Shown: one piece after another, positions 33,839-44,987 of the stretch
Layout of the letters: the number at the start of each line of letters is the position of its first letter
Position numbering within the stretch: the stretch's first letter is position 1
Assembly: GCA_002778195.1 (NCBI GenBank)
Contig: PCDI01000008.1
Location: 678,655-742,654, forward strand
From: Raffaelea ambrosiae
Lineage: Eukaryota > Ascomycota > Sordariomycetes > Ophiostomatales > Ophiostomataceae
Reading direction: 5' to 3'
Length of the DNA stretch: 64,000 nucleotides
Program-made: the position numbers and the translations under genes
The notes under the pieces: model-generated
Told to the model about the DNA's origin: nothing
What the model saw: only the letters and a program-made list of their open reading frames with translations
Databases searched by the model: none

Positions 33839-34232
33839 GTCTGCGCTCGATTCAGGCTTCTTCTGTTCTGTATGTTGTCCCCCTCTCCCTCCCCTTGCCG
33901 CCCAACGCTTCCGAAAAAGAAACTATATATCTCGTGTATACAAAGTACGGCCAACCAAAGACAGACATCCGCCTGTGCGCCCGGATCCACAGGACGATTC
34001 CTCTTCTCTGTGGGTGGCGTTTACCCCTATGAGGCGCGCTAGAAGTCGTGAACGGCGGCACTGCTACGTCTGTGGGTCCTGGCCAGGTAGCCTATCTACA
34101 GGCAGCCCATTGGCCCGCGGCGGCACGGTATGGCACTTGGTGGCATGCAATGACCGGTGGATGGGGAACAGACGACATGGTCAGACGCATACACGCACAG
34201 GCACACGGGCCCAGCATAGAAGCGGGCGTCGT
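33839..34232. promoter_or_regulatory. Amidase promoter region
   Basis: Holds the promoter of the amidase (minus strand) and the 3' end of the BioD-BioA gene. No gene or repeat seen. Confidence 0.4.
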
Positions 34233-37051
34233 TTAGACGGATCTGGACAGAAGCTCTTCCAGTCTGCGGATGTCCTCTTCGGCGGACATCTGGTCGGCCA
34301 TGAGGTACAGCACGTTGCCCAAGACCCGGCTGTGCACATTCCACCGCTGCGCGGTACCCTGGGCGTCCCCCTCTGCGAGCTTGGCCTGGACGGCACGCGC
34401 GGCATTGCTCTTGTAGCCGCGGCCGTCCACATCGTGCAGGTGGACGGCCAGCACGCTGCCCAGGGCCCAGACACCCTGCACCGCCTCTCTCTGGGACAGA
34501 TGCACGAGGAGGTCCGGCGACCACACGGACCACACCGGAGGAGGCGCACGGTCGTCGCTCCTGTCGTTCCTGTCGTTCTTGTGGGCCCAGTTGCGCTTGG
34601 CCCATTGCCAGGTCGCCTGCCCGTCGTCGCCGCCGCGTCCCGCGTCCAGGGCCCGCAGCATCCCCAGGCTCTCCAGCGCCGTCTGGCAGCCGACGGCGTG
34701 CGCGGTATAGCTGTGTCCGTGCAGCAGAGCGTCGCTCTTGTCGTCCGAGGAAAAGGCGGCAAAGATGGACTCGGACGCGAGCGTGGTGCAGAGCGGCAGC
34801 GTGCCGCCGGTCAGCAGCTTGGCGTGCACCGAGATGTCCGGCTGGACCTGCAGGAACGAGGCGGCCGCGAAGCGGCCGAGGCGGTAGAGGCCCGTAAAGA
34901 CCTCGTCGAAGATGATGGGCAGCCCAGACCAGTCGTTCTTCTTCTCCGTCCCGTCGGCCGTCTGTCCAAAGAGTCCCTCGTGGCGGACCACGTTGACGAG
35001 CGTCTGCTGGAAGAGGGGGTCGCTGTATTTTTTGTCAGCCAGGGCGGGGGAAAAAGAAAAAAAAAAAAAACAATTCGTTGCCGAAGAACGGGGGACGTAC
35101 ACAAAGACCATGCCGCCGGCGCCCAGGACGACCGGCTCCATCAGCAGGGCGCCAAACCTGCGCCCCTGGGCCAGCAGGTCGCGGATGGTGCGGGCGATGT
35201 ACTGCGCGTAGCGGCGCTGGAGGGCGGATCCAGCCCGGCTGCCGACGTCCATGATGTCGGCCAGCGAGGAAAAGTCGACCCAGGCGGGATTCTCGTCGGC
35301 GTCGGTGCCAATCTCGCCCGGGACGGTGACGCGCCACGTCCCGCGCACCAGCTGCACCGACGGACACGCAAACCAGTGGCCGCGTCCGCCATACCACTCG
35401 ACCTTTTCGTTGTACGTGCTCGGCTGCGCGCAGGCCATGGCCCCCAGCGTGTCGCCGTGGTAGCTGCCCTGCAGCCCCAGGATGTCCAGCGTCGTGGCCC
35501 GGTCGCGCTCGGTCGGCTGTCCGTCGTCGCGGCCGTCGTCGCCGCAGGACCGCTGCCGCGCCGCCTTGAGGGCCATCTTGAGGGCGACCTCGATGCCGGT
35601 GCTGCCGTTGTCCGAGTAGAACACGCGGGTCAGCCGCGGGTTGGCCAGCCCCGCGAGCATCGTCTCGGCCAGCGCCAGCGCGGGCGCGTGCACCGCCTCG
35701 GCAAACATGACGTGGCCGTAGCGGCCGGCCGCGTAGGCCGCGGCGAGGGCGAGCCGGGGGTGGCCGTGTCCGAGGCCCTGGGTCCACCAGGAGGCAGACG
35801 CATCAAAGGACGGCTGGAGGAGGGGCAGGCTGGCCCGGGGGCCGTTGTTGTTCTTGCTGTCGTTGTTGTTGCCTGCCTGCTCGCCTCCCCTCTCCGCCAG
35901 AGTCTGAAAATAGCTGCCGTGGGCCGCGTCCAGGACGGTGATCTTTTCGGGCGTCAGCTGCTTCTGCTGCGTAAACGGGTACCAGATGCTCTTGGCGGCC
36001 CGCTCGGCCATGGAGTCGAGCTGGGCGACGCGCTCTTCGTGGAGCTGCCGCAGGTGGGCCAGGATCTGGCTGCTGCTGCTGCTGCTGCTGCTGCTGCCGC
36101 CGGCTTGCTCGCTGTAGTAGCGTGCCATGGCCGTCTGGTCGGCACCGGGGTGGTCGTCCGCACGTCGCTCCGGCGGTGGCGGCAGCACAGCGACGGGTGT
36201 CTGGTAGCGGCGGCCAAAGTAGTCGGCCAAGTATGCGTGGTTCTGGTACGACGCGCTCTCCGTCCCGTCGCCGTCGCGGAAGACGAGCACCGTCGCCACG
36301 TCGTAGCCGCGCATGCGCAGACTCTCAAAGGCGGCGATCGTCTGCGAGATGCCGCCGAGCCTGGTGTCGCCCACGAGCACCACAGGCAGTCGCAGGGCCG
36401 CGTACAGGTCGGCCTGTGTGGTGCCCGAGGGCGCCGGCGAGTGGACGCCGCCAGCCGTCTCGACAAACAGCCACGAAGCGGCGTTCTTCGAGGCGGCCAC
36501 GCGGTCGGCGGCGAACTGGTGAACCGCTCGCAGGATCTGCTGGTCCGGGACGACGGGCTAGTTTGGACAATGTGAGCTGGGTCTGCTTTCGGGCGCGGTC
36601 GTGTGCCTGCGGCGGTGTATACGCACCTTGCCGGAAAGCCGGGCAGCCAGATGCGGACTGGCCGCCAGGTCGTACTGGACCAAGACTGTGCGGTCGACAC
36701 CCGGGGGTGCATATCGTGCAATGTGGCTGCCTTCCAGTTAACAGAGATGGGGGGGAAAGCCGTGGGCTCTGATCGGTGTGTCCATCTGTTCTCGTCTCAG
36801 CACACCCGTCCATTCTGCCATGCCGCGTCCTCGCATGGGGCACACTCACACCCAGTGTCCGCCTCGTTCGGCGGTCCCGTCGAGACCGGCTTGAGGTACG
36901 CGGTCGGCTCGCGTTTGCTTGCGGCTGTGCAGAGGATAGTGGCCAACACCGTCTTGCCCACGTCGGTGTTGGCGCCGAAGATCTGGTACGCCCGCAGCGA
37001 CCGCCAGAGCAGTGCGCCCACCGGCGATCTGGCGATGTCGGCAAGCGTCAT
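34233..37051 (-). CDS. bioDA: Bifunctional dethiobiotin synthetase / DAPA aminotransferase (BioD-BioA fusion)
   Basis: Exons 37051..36852, 36726..36627, 36557..35101 and 35022..34233 give 848 residues. The N-terminal third is dethiobiotin synthetase: P-loop FGANTDVGKT (about 24-33), YLKPVSTGPP, and FVETAGGVHSP. The rest is the PLP-dependent 7,8-diaminopelargonate aminotransferase: WYPFTQQKQ, GLGHGHPRLALA, YSDNGSTGIEVALKMAL, IFDEVFTGLYRLG, and PLP lysine in AKLLTGGTLPL. A linker near residue 270 carries nine consecutive Ser from a GCT-type repeat. The last intron (78 nt) is in frame without a stop, so retention would add 26 residues ahead of DPLFQ. The fusion makes DAPA and then dethiobiotin in biotin synthesis, probably in mitochondria. 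The BioF gene is next upstream on the same strand; biotin synthase is not in the window. Confidence 0.95.
36069..36095 (+). repeat. Nine-copy GCT trinucleotide repeat inside bioDA
   Basis: Encodes nine serines on the minus strand in the linker between the BioD and BioA domains. It is a likely length-variable site among strains. Confidence 0.8.
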
Positions 37052-37401
37052 TTTTTTTTTTTCTTCTTTTTTTCTTCTGGTTCGCGACAGTGACCCCGGG
37101 ATGGCGGTTGGCAAAGTGGGCGATGTCCGAGGTCCAAGGTGAATGAACAGGGGCGCGTCGCGTGCTACGGTGGCCACCATTGATTGGACCAGACAGTTTC
37201 GCAGGATTGCCAACGGTTGGGGACACCGCTTGTCCGTGCCAGCGGAAGGGCAACGGGAATATGGTGGACATGCACGCAAGCCAGTTTTTTTTTTTGATGG
37301 GCGAACTCGTCATCCATGGTCTTTGGTCTTTTTTTTTTTCTATTTTTTTTCTTTTTTTTTTTTTTTTTTTTTTTTTGTTGAGTCCGGCTATAGGGACCAC
37401 A
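37052..37401. promoter_or_regulatory. bioDA promoter with long T tracts
   Basis: Contains interrupted T tracts at 37051-37075, 37286-37296 and, most notably, about 37331-37376, read as A-rich on the gene strand. Poly(dA:dT) of this kind commonly excludes nucleosomes in fungal promoters. No gene present. Confidence 0.5.
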
Positions 37402-38748
37402 TCAAAGCTTATGGCTCGGCATGGCCTCTGTGTCTGCGGGGTTGGCTGCACTAGGACCCGTCCCGTTCTCCTTCTGCAGCACCAGCCATTCTTCCACCGC
37501 CCTGGCCAGGCCGTCGATCTGCTCCACCGTGTTGCCCGCATGCACACACACCCGCACCCGCTCCTGGTGCCGAGGCACCGTCGGCGCCACAATGGGGCGC
37601 ACCACGAATCCCCGGCGCTGGCAATGCCGGGCCAGACTTCGCGGCTCGCTCGTGATCAGCGGCAGGATCGGCGACACGGGCGGCTGCTCCTGCACGCGGA
37701 GCAGGGACGCGGGAGGCGCACTCCGCCGGATCGTCTCGGCCAGCACGGCGTGCGCGTGTCTGGTGAGCTCGTGCACCCGGGCAAGGAGCCTGTCGGCCTC
37801 CCCCCCGTCGTCTCGCAGAAATTCGTAGGCCGTCTCGATGCCGGCCAGCGCCGGGTACCCCATCGCCGTCGTGTAGATCAGCGTGCGCGCGTAGTTGACG
37901 AGGTAGTCCCGTGTCGTCGGCGAGCAGAGCACCATGCCGCCGCTGCACCCCAGCGCCTTGCCGAAGCCCAGCACCCGCGCCCACACCCGCCCGCCCAGCC
38001 CCAGCGCGCACACCAGCCCGCGGCCCTGGGGTCCGTACACGCCGACCGAGTGCGCCTCGTCGACGATGAGGTGGCCGTGGCCGGGCGGCAGGCGCGTTTC
38101 GATGCAGTCGGCCATGGCCGCCAGCGGCGCCATGTCGCCGTCCATGCTGTAGACGCCCTCGACGGCGACAAACACGTGCGGCGGAGTGCTGCGACCGTCG
38201 GCCCGCGCCTGGGCCAGGATGGCCTGGAGGCTCGCCTCGAGACTCGCGACGTCGTTGTGCCGGAAGGCCACCCGCCGCCCGGCCCGGCTCAGGCGCAGCC
38301 CGTCGTGCACGCTCGCATGCACGCGCTCGTCGTAGACCACCACGTCGCCCGGCTGCGGCACGCTGCCAAACAGGCCCACGTTGGCATCCATGGCCGAGTT
38401 GAAGAGCAGGCCGGCGGGCGCCTCGTGGAACCGGGCAATGTCGGCCTCGAGACGCTCGGCGAGCGCCGAGTTGCCATCCAGCAAGCGGGACCCGCCGGAG
38501 CCGAGCACCGGCAGATTGTTCGCGAAGCGCCGGTGCAGACGGTCTAGATATGCGCGGCCGACGCGGGGGTGAGCCGGCAGGGACAAGTACGCATTGGACG
38601 AAAAGTCGACAGCGCCGGGAGCAGCGAGCGTCAGCGTGCGCAGCTGGTTGCGCTGCCTCCTGCTGGCAAGCTTCTCGGCGAGCCGCTGGTCCAGCGGAGT
38701 TGGCCGCTCTTTGTCCATGGCTTTGGTTTCCGTGTCTTCTTTGCGCAT
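37402..38748 (-). CDS. bioF: 8-amino-7-oxononanoate (KAPA) synthase
   Basis: A single-exon gene of 448 residues with ATG at 38748. It is an alpha-oxoamine synthase of the PLP fold: DFSSNAYLSLPAHP, LGSGGSRLLDGNS, VYDERVHASVHDG, LIVDEAHSVGVYGPQGRG, and the PLP lysine in LGFGKALGCSGG. BioF joins pimeloyl thioester and alanine to form KAPA, the substrate of the neighbouring BioD-BioA fusion. The C-terminus is S-H-K-L; H-K-L is a near-consensus type-1 peroxisomal signal, in line with the known peroxisomal location of BioF in aspergilli. Confusion with 5-aminolevulinate synthase or serine palmitoyltransferase is unlikely given the length and the paired gene. Codon use is very GC-rich, like bioDA. 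Confidence 0.93.
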   Translation of the reverse strand: MRKEDTETKAMDKERPTPLDQRLAEKLASRRQRNQLRTLTLAAPGAVDFSSNAYLSLPAHPRVGRAYLDRLHRRFANNLPVLGSGGSRLLDGNSALAERLEADIARFHEAPAGLLFNSAMDANVGLFGSVPQPGDVVVYDERVHASVHDGLRLSRAGRRVAFRHNDVASLEASLQAILAQARADGRSTPPHVFVAVEGVYSMDGDMAPLAAMADCIETRLPPGHGHLIVDEAHSVGVYGPQGRGLVCALGLGGRVWARVLGFGKALGCSGGMVLCSPTTRDYLVNYARTLIYTTAMGYPALAGIETAYEFLRDDGGEADRLLARVHELTRHAHAVLAETIRRSAPPASLLRVQEQPPVSPILPLITSEPRSLARHCQRRGFVVRPIVAPTVPRHQERVRVCVHAGNTVEQIDGLARAVEEWLVLQKENGTGPSAANPADTEAMPSHKL

Positions 38749-39306
38749 GGTGTTCGGCGGATGTACGTGCAGGCGGGAGGATGCTGTCGACCACTGGCCT
38801 GGCTTGCCAAGTGACCCAACGGTTCTTGACTAAATTTAGTATGGGGCAGCTGTTCCCCAACCACTTTTTTTTAATTAAAAAGATCTTTTTTTCGAAGGGA
38901 CAAAGCGTGTTAATCCACTCTCAGCATATCAAGCATCAGTTTGCGATGACCTCGCATAGTAGAACACTTCGGCCTGTCTTCGGGGACAATGTCGGGCAAT
39001 TGAAGCCAGATGAATTTACCAGATACTTGAATACGTCTTGGAGCCATTCCTTGATAGGGTGGACTGGCCATTCTCTCGGACGGGCGAGTTTGGGAGGCGA
39101 GGCTTCTGAACACCGGGCCGGGACGTTATCCGGCGGGTGGCCAAAACAAAGAACACACAACTCATATTCGTTTCCTCTTTCAGGGCTACCTACCAGCTCT
39201 GCCCAGACAAAACAAAACAGGGGAAGTAACAATCTGGAAACGTCTGTCGACGAGTGAAGACTACGTACTGTGTCTCCCGAAAAACTGGCCTTCTCTCGCC
39301 TGCTGT
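38749..39306. promoter_or_regulatory. bioF promoter region
   Basis: About 560 bp with the bioF promoter and the 3' end of the first DUF7587-like gene. A 124-codon open frame (38936..39310, minus) is present but has no recognisable feature and I do not call it. Confidence 0.4.
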
Positions 39307-41114
39307 TCATGCATCATGAGTCGAGTCATTTCCACCGACAGCCGTTTGGTCAGCCGCCATTTGGCCCGCTCGTTGGCCCGTGCTCGTATACCATTCGGTC
39401 CCCTCGAGGCGACATCCGACCTTTCTGTCCCACTCGGAGCGGTTTCGGTTCCACTGACAGACTTCGTGGGCGTCGAGGCTGTCGAACTGGGTGCGTCTCA
39501 TTTGCTTCCGGTATACGCTTTTGCCGTCCGAAATGAGCGTGACGACTGCAACCCCACTTCATTTAGTCTCTGCTCTGTGCCGGAAGCAATAAGAAAAAGA
39601 GAGGGAAAAGGTCACGACGGGTGGTATAACAGAAGAGATCAGCCTACCCATATCTGTCGGGGGGTTGTAAATCACTTGCAAGTCTTGGAGATTTTTCAGC
39701 CTCTCCACAAACGCCGCTTCCGAAACGCACTGCCAGATTATGTACTCGTGCCTCGGATAGCTGTGGGAAAGTGGGAGACCGAGCCTTCGGACAAGGTCGG
39801 ACGTCCTGAACACCTGCCCTGGTTGCAGGGAGGCTGTGGAAATCTTGAAGATTGCAAAACGGCGCTCATAATGGTTCCGGCCCCAGGCATATGCGCGATG
39901 TATGTCGTCAAACAGGGAAATGAACCCGCTGCCCACAACTGTGAATCCCGGATTGATGTGCTCGAGAACGGCAGTACAAAGATCACTCTCATTACGCAGG
40001 GCATAGGCAATGTGGCTAGCCACAACGCGTTTGGCTTTGGAGTTGCGCAAACGTTCGACTCTGAACAGGAACTCGGGCACCTTCTGGTGGCTGTTTGTGT
40101 ACTTGGCAAGGTCAAGGAGCGCCGCATGGTCAACGACAGCCTGGTCGTCCAAGCTGCCTGGTGGACTGCCGCGGGCAACCGAGCTGGGAAAAAGTGGTAA
40201 GGAACCGGTGTATCCTAACGCTAGCATGTGTTAGTGACGGGCCACGCTGGGCAGACGTTGCATATTTGCCTTTCAATGAGTTGTGTTGGCACCCAATTCC
40301 CCCAGTGCTCGGTTCGCCAGTTTTGTCGAACAAGACAAACTCGAATGAGTCATCGTCCTCGCGGCTGTCATTTTCCGAGACAGTGGTGTCGTCTGGCTGC
40401 AAGAGGCGATGGGTTGCTGAGACGGCCATGCTACCGCTGTGTTCGGATGGCGGCGGACGCACGTTGGCGCTGGGCCAGGGATGGTTCCTCATTGGTCCGT
40501 ATATCCTCGTGAATGGTGAAGACGTGTCATATTCGTCGGGAGATGGGTCCCGAAACATCAGTGGAGAATCGGAGACTGTGTCATCCTCGTCTGACAGGTT
40601 CTGGAAGGTCCAGGGGGGGCCAGAGAGCGAGGAATCGCTGTAGCTTTGTGATTTCGACGACCATCTTGTTGCCACTGCACGGTTGTCGAATGGCGACGGG
40701 CTTTTGACTCCAATTTGGCCCGATCTCTTCTCTACCTGGTAAATGAGCCCTACATTCGTCAGCTGGGGTCGGTGGCACCAGGCCATGGCATCAGCCAGTG
40801 CAACTCGTACCACTGCCTCGTTCTTGCTGGCCCAGGAAAAGATGCCGTTTGCGTTTGTAGTCCAGAGTGGAGTTTGTCGTATTGCTTCCGTTCTTGGAGG
40901 CGTCAGACCTGCCACCAGACCTTCCACCGCTCCGGAAAGGAATGGGCTTGGTGGCTCTGTTCATGTCATCGCCGTCCATGACCGTATTGGTTGCTTTCGG
41001 GGCGGCAGGCGACGGTACTAGGACATATTCACCGTCCCGATCACGAGTGGTCAGTTCCACGGCATTTGCACTCCACGGACTGTTCCGAGTCGGGTATTTC
41101 GATGGCTCTGACAT
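39307..41114 (-). CDS. Uncharacterised fungal protein, DUF7587-like; tandem paralogue A
   Basis: Exons 41114..40811, 40731..40257, 40183..39648 and 39545..39307 give 517 residues. The N-terminal 270 residues are Ser/Pro/Asp-rich and probably disordered. The folded part begins with PEFLFRVERLRNSKAKRV, followed by LFDDIHRAYAWGRNHYERRF, AIFKISTASLQPGQVF and VVTLISDGKSVYRKQM, then LDAHEVCQWNRN. The same blocks occur in the next gene at the same spacing, including an intron at the identical codon phase, so the pair arose by duplication. The pattern recalls the fungal DUF7587 group, but I could not verify that. No catalytic motif, signal peptide or membrane helix is visible. The exon 1-2 and 2-3 joins are my best frame-consistent choice and the least certain parts. 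Confidence 0.72.
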
Positions 41115-41624
41115 GGTTCTTCGCGGACAACAGACATTCATGTTGCCAGCACATTGACTGTTTCTTTTGAGGGACAGACGACGTAGCACTTTGGAACAAC
41201 CCCTCGCGAGGCTGAGGGTCGCCGCAGCTGACGAGTATCCAATCAGACTCCTTCGGACAACGGGGCATTTTCCCAAGGCATACTTTAGGGCTGACGGGCC
41301 ATGAACAAAATCCTGAATGTGTCGGGGTAACATCTGGACGACGCTAGCTGTCAGACAATGCATGTCTCTCAAAGTAGCAATACAAAGCTTCATGTACCGT
41401 CACTTTTCAGCTCCTGTCCTCATTGAGTATACAACTCGACCCACACAGAACAAGTAGATGAATCTGGGGTTCTCCAGGTCGTCTGCCAAGTAGCTTGTGC
41501 CTTGCTGCGAGCACAATCAAGACCAACACATTCAATGTTTTTATTGATGTCGTGGAAGCAGTTGATATTACCACTGACCAACTCTGTCTATCGTCGCATA
41601 GGGGAGCCATATGTCAAGCCTATA
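41115..41624. other. Intergenic region between the two paralogues
   Basis: Holds the promoter of paralogue A and the 3' end of paralogue B. Nothing else recognised. Confidence 0.4.
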
Positions 41625-42928
41625 TCAGAAAGTGTAGTTCACTCTCGTCCTGCGATATCCAGAACCATCATACCATCGATCAGTTGGTAAGTGAAGTGCA
41701 ATTATTTCCCATGCATGCATGTTAGTGTTCCAATTACACGTTTCATACGCGTCAAGATCCTCGTATTCTCTGCGAGTCATTTCTTTATGACAGACACTTC
41801 TGCCAGCTGATAAAAGCGTGACAACTAGGTATCAAAACATTTAGAATCTAGTTTGGTTTGATGTTTCCATGAAGAGTAGAGTTGGCCCGCAAGACACAAA
41901 AAAGACGCGTATGTAATTGAATCATATAGTGGCCGACTCACCTGTATCTCGAGATGCATTACGATAGAATCGAACATCTCTGATAAAATCCAGACAGGCT
42001 ACCATAGCTCGCCTTGGTATCACCATCCAACACAAGCAAGCGTGCTGTAAGTACTTTGGACAATAATCCAACCCCAGCTTGCGAGCGAGGTCAGCCGCGC
42101 CGAAAATTTGAGTTGCTGGTAGGCAATCGCTATCAATCTTGAAAATGGCAAATGATTCCCCGAAGTGATTGCGGCCCCATGCATACGCACGGAATACGTC
42201 GTCAAAAAGGGTCAGGAAGCTGGATCTTTCATCCCCGAAAGACGCAAAGTGGTCCTTGACAGCTCTCTCAAAGGCGTCTTCGCTCTCTAGTGGGCCGGAA
42301 CCTACTTTGGCTGAAACAGTGTGTAGGTAGCCCGGCGCAAGCGCACTCTCTTTGGGCTCGACCCAGAACAGAAACTTCGGCAACGTATCATCGGTTGTAT
42401 ACGGCGAAAGATCAACTTCGGCATGGGGCCGTAATTCGGTACGTGTTTCCTCGGGGTTTCCAGGGGTGCGAGTCCTCCGGCTCGTTTGTTCGCGAATATA
42501 CTTTGCAGCAGCCCTCATCTGAATTGATGTGTTGTCGGCGTCAGGTTCCGAATCGGATGCTTCTCTCGGCAAAGGAGGGACGACCTGTTGTGGAAAGGAA
42601 GGCTGTTCTCCTGAACGTGGTCGTGACGATTCCGCCGTCGGTGTCTCCGGAACGTCTTCGATCCTTGTACGATACGGATGTCGTGTCGGATCAGAATAGG
42701 TGGGATTTTCCAACCTCTCGGCAAGGCTTGTCCGAGGACCTTGACGCTCTGTGATTGTCAGTGTGGTAGAAACGGACGCCATGATACCAGCAATTTTTTA
42801 TTTCGAGGATATGGGCGATTGTTACCATTGTTTGGCTCATATTTACCCTGCCGTCCGTAGAATGAGGAGCTCTTGCGCCTGTACTCGGCGGTGGAGTTGC
42901 TGGTGACGCTTCTGGAAGAGGCAGACAT
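41625..42928 (-). CDS. Uncharacterised fungal protein, DUF7587-like; tandem paralogue B
   Basis: Exons 42928..42847, 42748..41942 and 41824..41625 give 362 residues. Exon 1 (MSASSRSVTSNSTAEYRR...) is inferred from an ATG, a GTAAAT donor and a frame-matched CAG acceptor. A start at 42782 inside that intron is the alternative. A polar N-terminus of about 125 residues precedes LPKFLFWVEPKESALAPGY, LFDDVFRAYAWGRNHFGESF, AIFKIDSDCLPATQIF, and after the last splice VVTLLSAGRSVCHKEM, LDAYETCNWNTN. These align block for block with paralogue A. The protein is shorter than A mainly in its disordered N-terminus. Function unknown. The strong A-Y-A-W-G-R-N-H block is the best handle for a profile search. 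Confidence 0.75.
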
Positions 42929-43384
42929 GATTATCGAGCTGGCGGTGATCGTGGGAAGCCCCCCGAGTCTTGGTATGTGAAAGAGGGGGGATTATGTACT
43001 CACTGCCTCAACCCCTCACAAGAGGATGAGCCGTGGGATGATCGCCAAATCCTAGACGGCCAATGAGGCTCTTCATTGCACACGGATCATGCACAGTGAC
43101 TAATCACTGTCCTTCTTGGCCCATGTTCGTTAATGTACCTCTACTTGTCAGTCGCTTCGTTTTACTCATTCTTGTGCACGAAGATACGTATAGAGTTCGT
43201 AGTGACTACTATTGACGAGGTTTCTAATCCGCAGCGAGTGGACAGCATGCTTCTAGTGTTTTTCCACATGTGGTGTCTCGTACTATGGTGCATCCTGCCG
43301 GCTCCAAAGTGCGCATCTGAAATGGCGTAGTCGGTCATATTTGGCCCGAACCGGTTCCCCTCTCATCCAAGCACTGCAAACTCC
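42929..43384. promoter_or_regulatory. Promoter region of paralogue B
   Basis: About 455 bp between paralogue B and the second FAD oxidoreductase. No gene or motif that I can support. Confidence 0.4.
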
Positions 43385-44987
43385 CTATCTTGAAAGCTTG
43401 GGAGAAGTCGCCAATTTCTCAAGCCGTGCTTGGCTAAACTGGAAGCACTCGGGCAGTCCCGTGTCGCTCCACGGCCTGTTCAAGATCAGCTTGGCCACAC
43501 CTGGCGCGCTGGTGAAAATGCGAGCCATTCCTGGAAGAGGTCGTCAGCAACTACAAAGGGAAGAAAAAAAAGAGTCTCCCTGAGCTGGCCCCCGAGGCCG
43601 CGCGTGAGGTTCTAGAACATGGGGCGTGTCCGAACAATCAACACAGAGGAAGGGGTGGGGAGCACCCAACATACCATGTCCGTTGAACCCGGCACACACA
43701 AACTGCCCGGGAAGACCCTCCACCGGGCCCAGAAACGGCACCTCGTCCGTGGTCAGGCCGATGATGCCGTTCCAGCCGTGGTCAAAGTGCTCGCCGTGCA
43801 CGGCCGCGTCAAAGTTGACGTTGGGGAACGCCTTCTCCATGTACGCCAGAGCATCCTCGGCAATCGGCTTGTTGTAGGCCGTGTCGTCCAGCGTGTCCTT
43901 GCTGCCGTCGATCACGTCCTGCGGCAGGTCCGGATTCGGCAACGAGCAGCCCAGGATGATGGTGCCGTCGCCGCGGCGCTGGATCAGCGAGTAAAAGTGG
44001 TGCAGGGAGTACCGCAGCGAGTAGGTGTGGGTGAGAATGCGGGGGCCCGTCAGGGCGGGCACGGGCACCACCGAGTGCGCCTGGGCCCGGGTGGGCACAA
44101 TGTGGTCGGCCAGCTGCGGCAGCAACAGGCCGGCAAAGGCGTTGGTGCAGTGGACGACCGTGGGCGTCTGGATGGTGCCGCGGGACGTCTGGACGTCCCA
44201 GCTCTTGCCGTCCGCGCCGGCCGGACTGACGCTCGTGACGGGGGCGTGGGTGAAGAGGCGGGCGCCCTTGTCCATGGACGCGCTCAGGAGCCATTGCGCG
44301 AGCTTGGCCGGATGGCTGGACCCGGCTGGCCACTCGTAGGCCGAGACGGCGCCGGCCACCCGGGTCTTCCGTGCGGCGTCCTCGCCTGTGTAGATCTGGA
44401 TGCCGGACACGTCGCCGCCCGCATCCCGGAAGGTCTCGAAGCTGTTTTTTTCGTACTCGGCGAACGCGGGCGTCATGCAGACGTCAAAGGTGTGGGTGTA
44501 CTGGAAGTCGCACGGTACATGGTGGGCATCGACAAACTGGCGCACCGTCTCCAATACGAGACGCTCGTTGGCGAGGATCTTGAGGGCCTGCTCCTTGCCG
44601 TGGAGGCGGGCATACATCTGGAAGCCGCGGAAGGCGTCTGCCAATACCCCCTATTAGTCCAATTTGGCTGCGAATGAATGGTACAGAAATCCGCTTACCA
44701 GGCCGTACGTGGCCGGCATTGCGCGAGCTGGCTCCGCTGGCGGCTTCCCGTGCCTCGACAATGACAATGTCCTGGCCCGGGACGCCGCCTTGGATCAGCT
44801 CAAAGGCCAGCAGCGCACCCGTGATACCCGACCCGATGATGACATACGGTGATGTGGATGGCAGCGGGACGTCCTTGTTGGCATGCAAATGCTCATAGGC
44901 GCGGGTGGTTCGTTGCCAGTAGCTGAGACATGGATTAGCAACGGGAGGGCCCCGTATCTTGGGGGCGGTAGGTTTTGTGGAGGCCAT
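43385..44987 (-). CDS. FAD-dependent oxidoreductase, DAO family (second copy)
   Basis: Exons 44987..44699, 44637..43675 and 43530..43385 give 465 residues. The ATG at 44987 is the first true start; TTG lies further out. The FAD motif is YVIIGSGITGALLAFELIQGG (about 43-63), then REAASGASSRNAGHVRPDAF, a His-containing DAO block that spans splice 1. The C-terminal block is IIGLTTDEVPFLGPV and CAGFNGHGMARIFTSAPGVAKL across splice 2. These features match a fungal-rich group of DAO enzymes that oxidise secondary or primary amine groups of amino acids, for example sarcosine-like or D-amino acids; the substrate is not fixed by sequence. It lies 0.5 kb downstream of the 5-oxoprolinase gene on the same strand, which hints at a shared pathway. 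Confidence 0.9.

Noticed and set aside
33735..36575. Long plus-strand open frame (about 946 codons) opposite bioDA
   Set aside because: It is the GC-rich antisense shadow of the BioD-BioA gene: composition dominated by Arg, Gly, Val and His, no domain motif, and it overlaps the start of the amidase.
38936..39310. Minus-strand open frame of 124 codons downstream of paralogue A
   Set aside because: It overlaps the stop of paralogue A, shares nothing with paralogue B and shows no motif. It could be a missed last exon, but no splice site joins it in frame.
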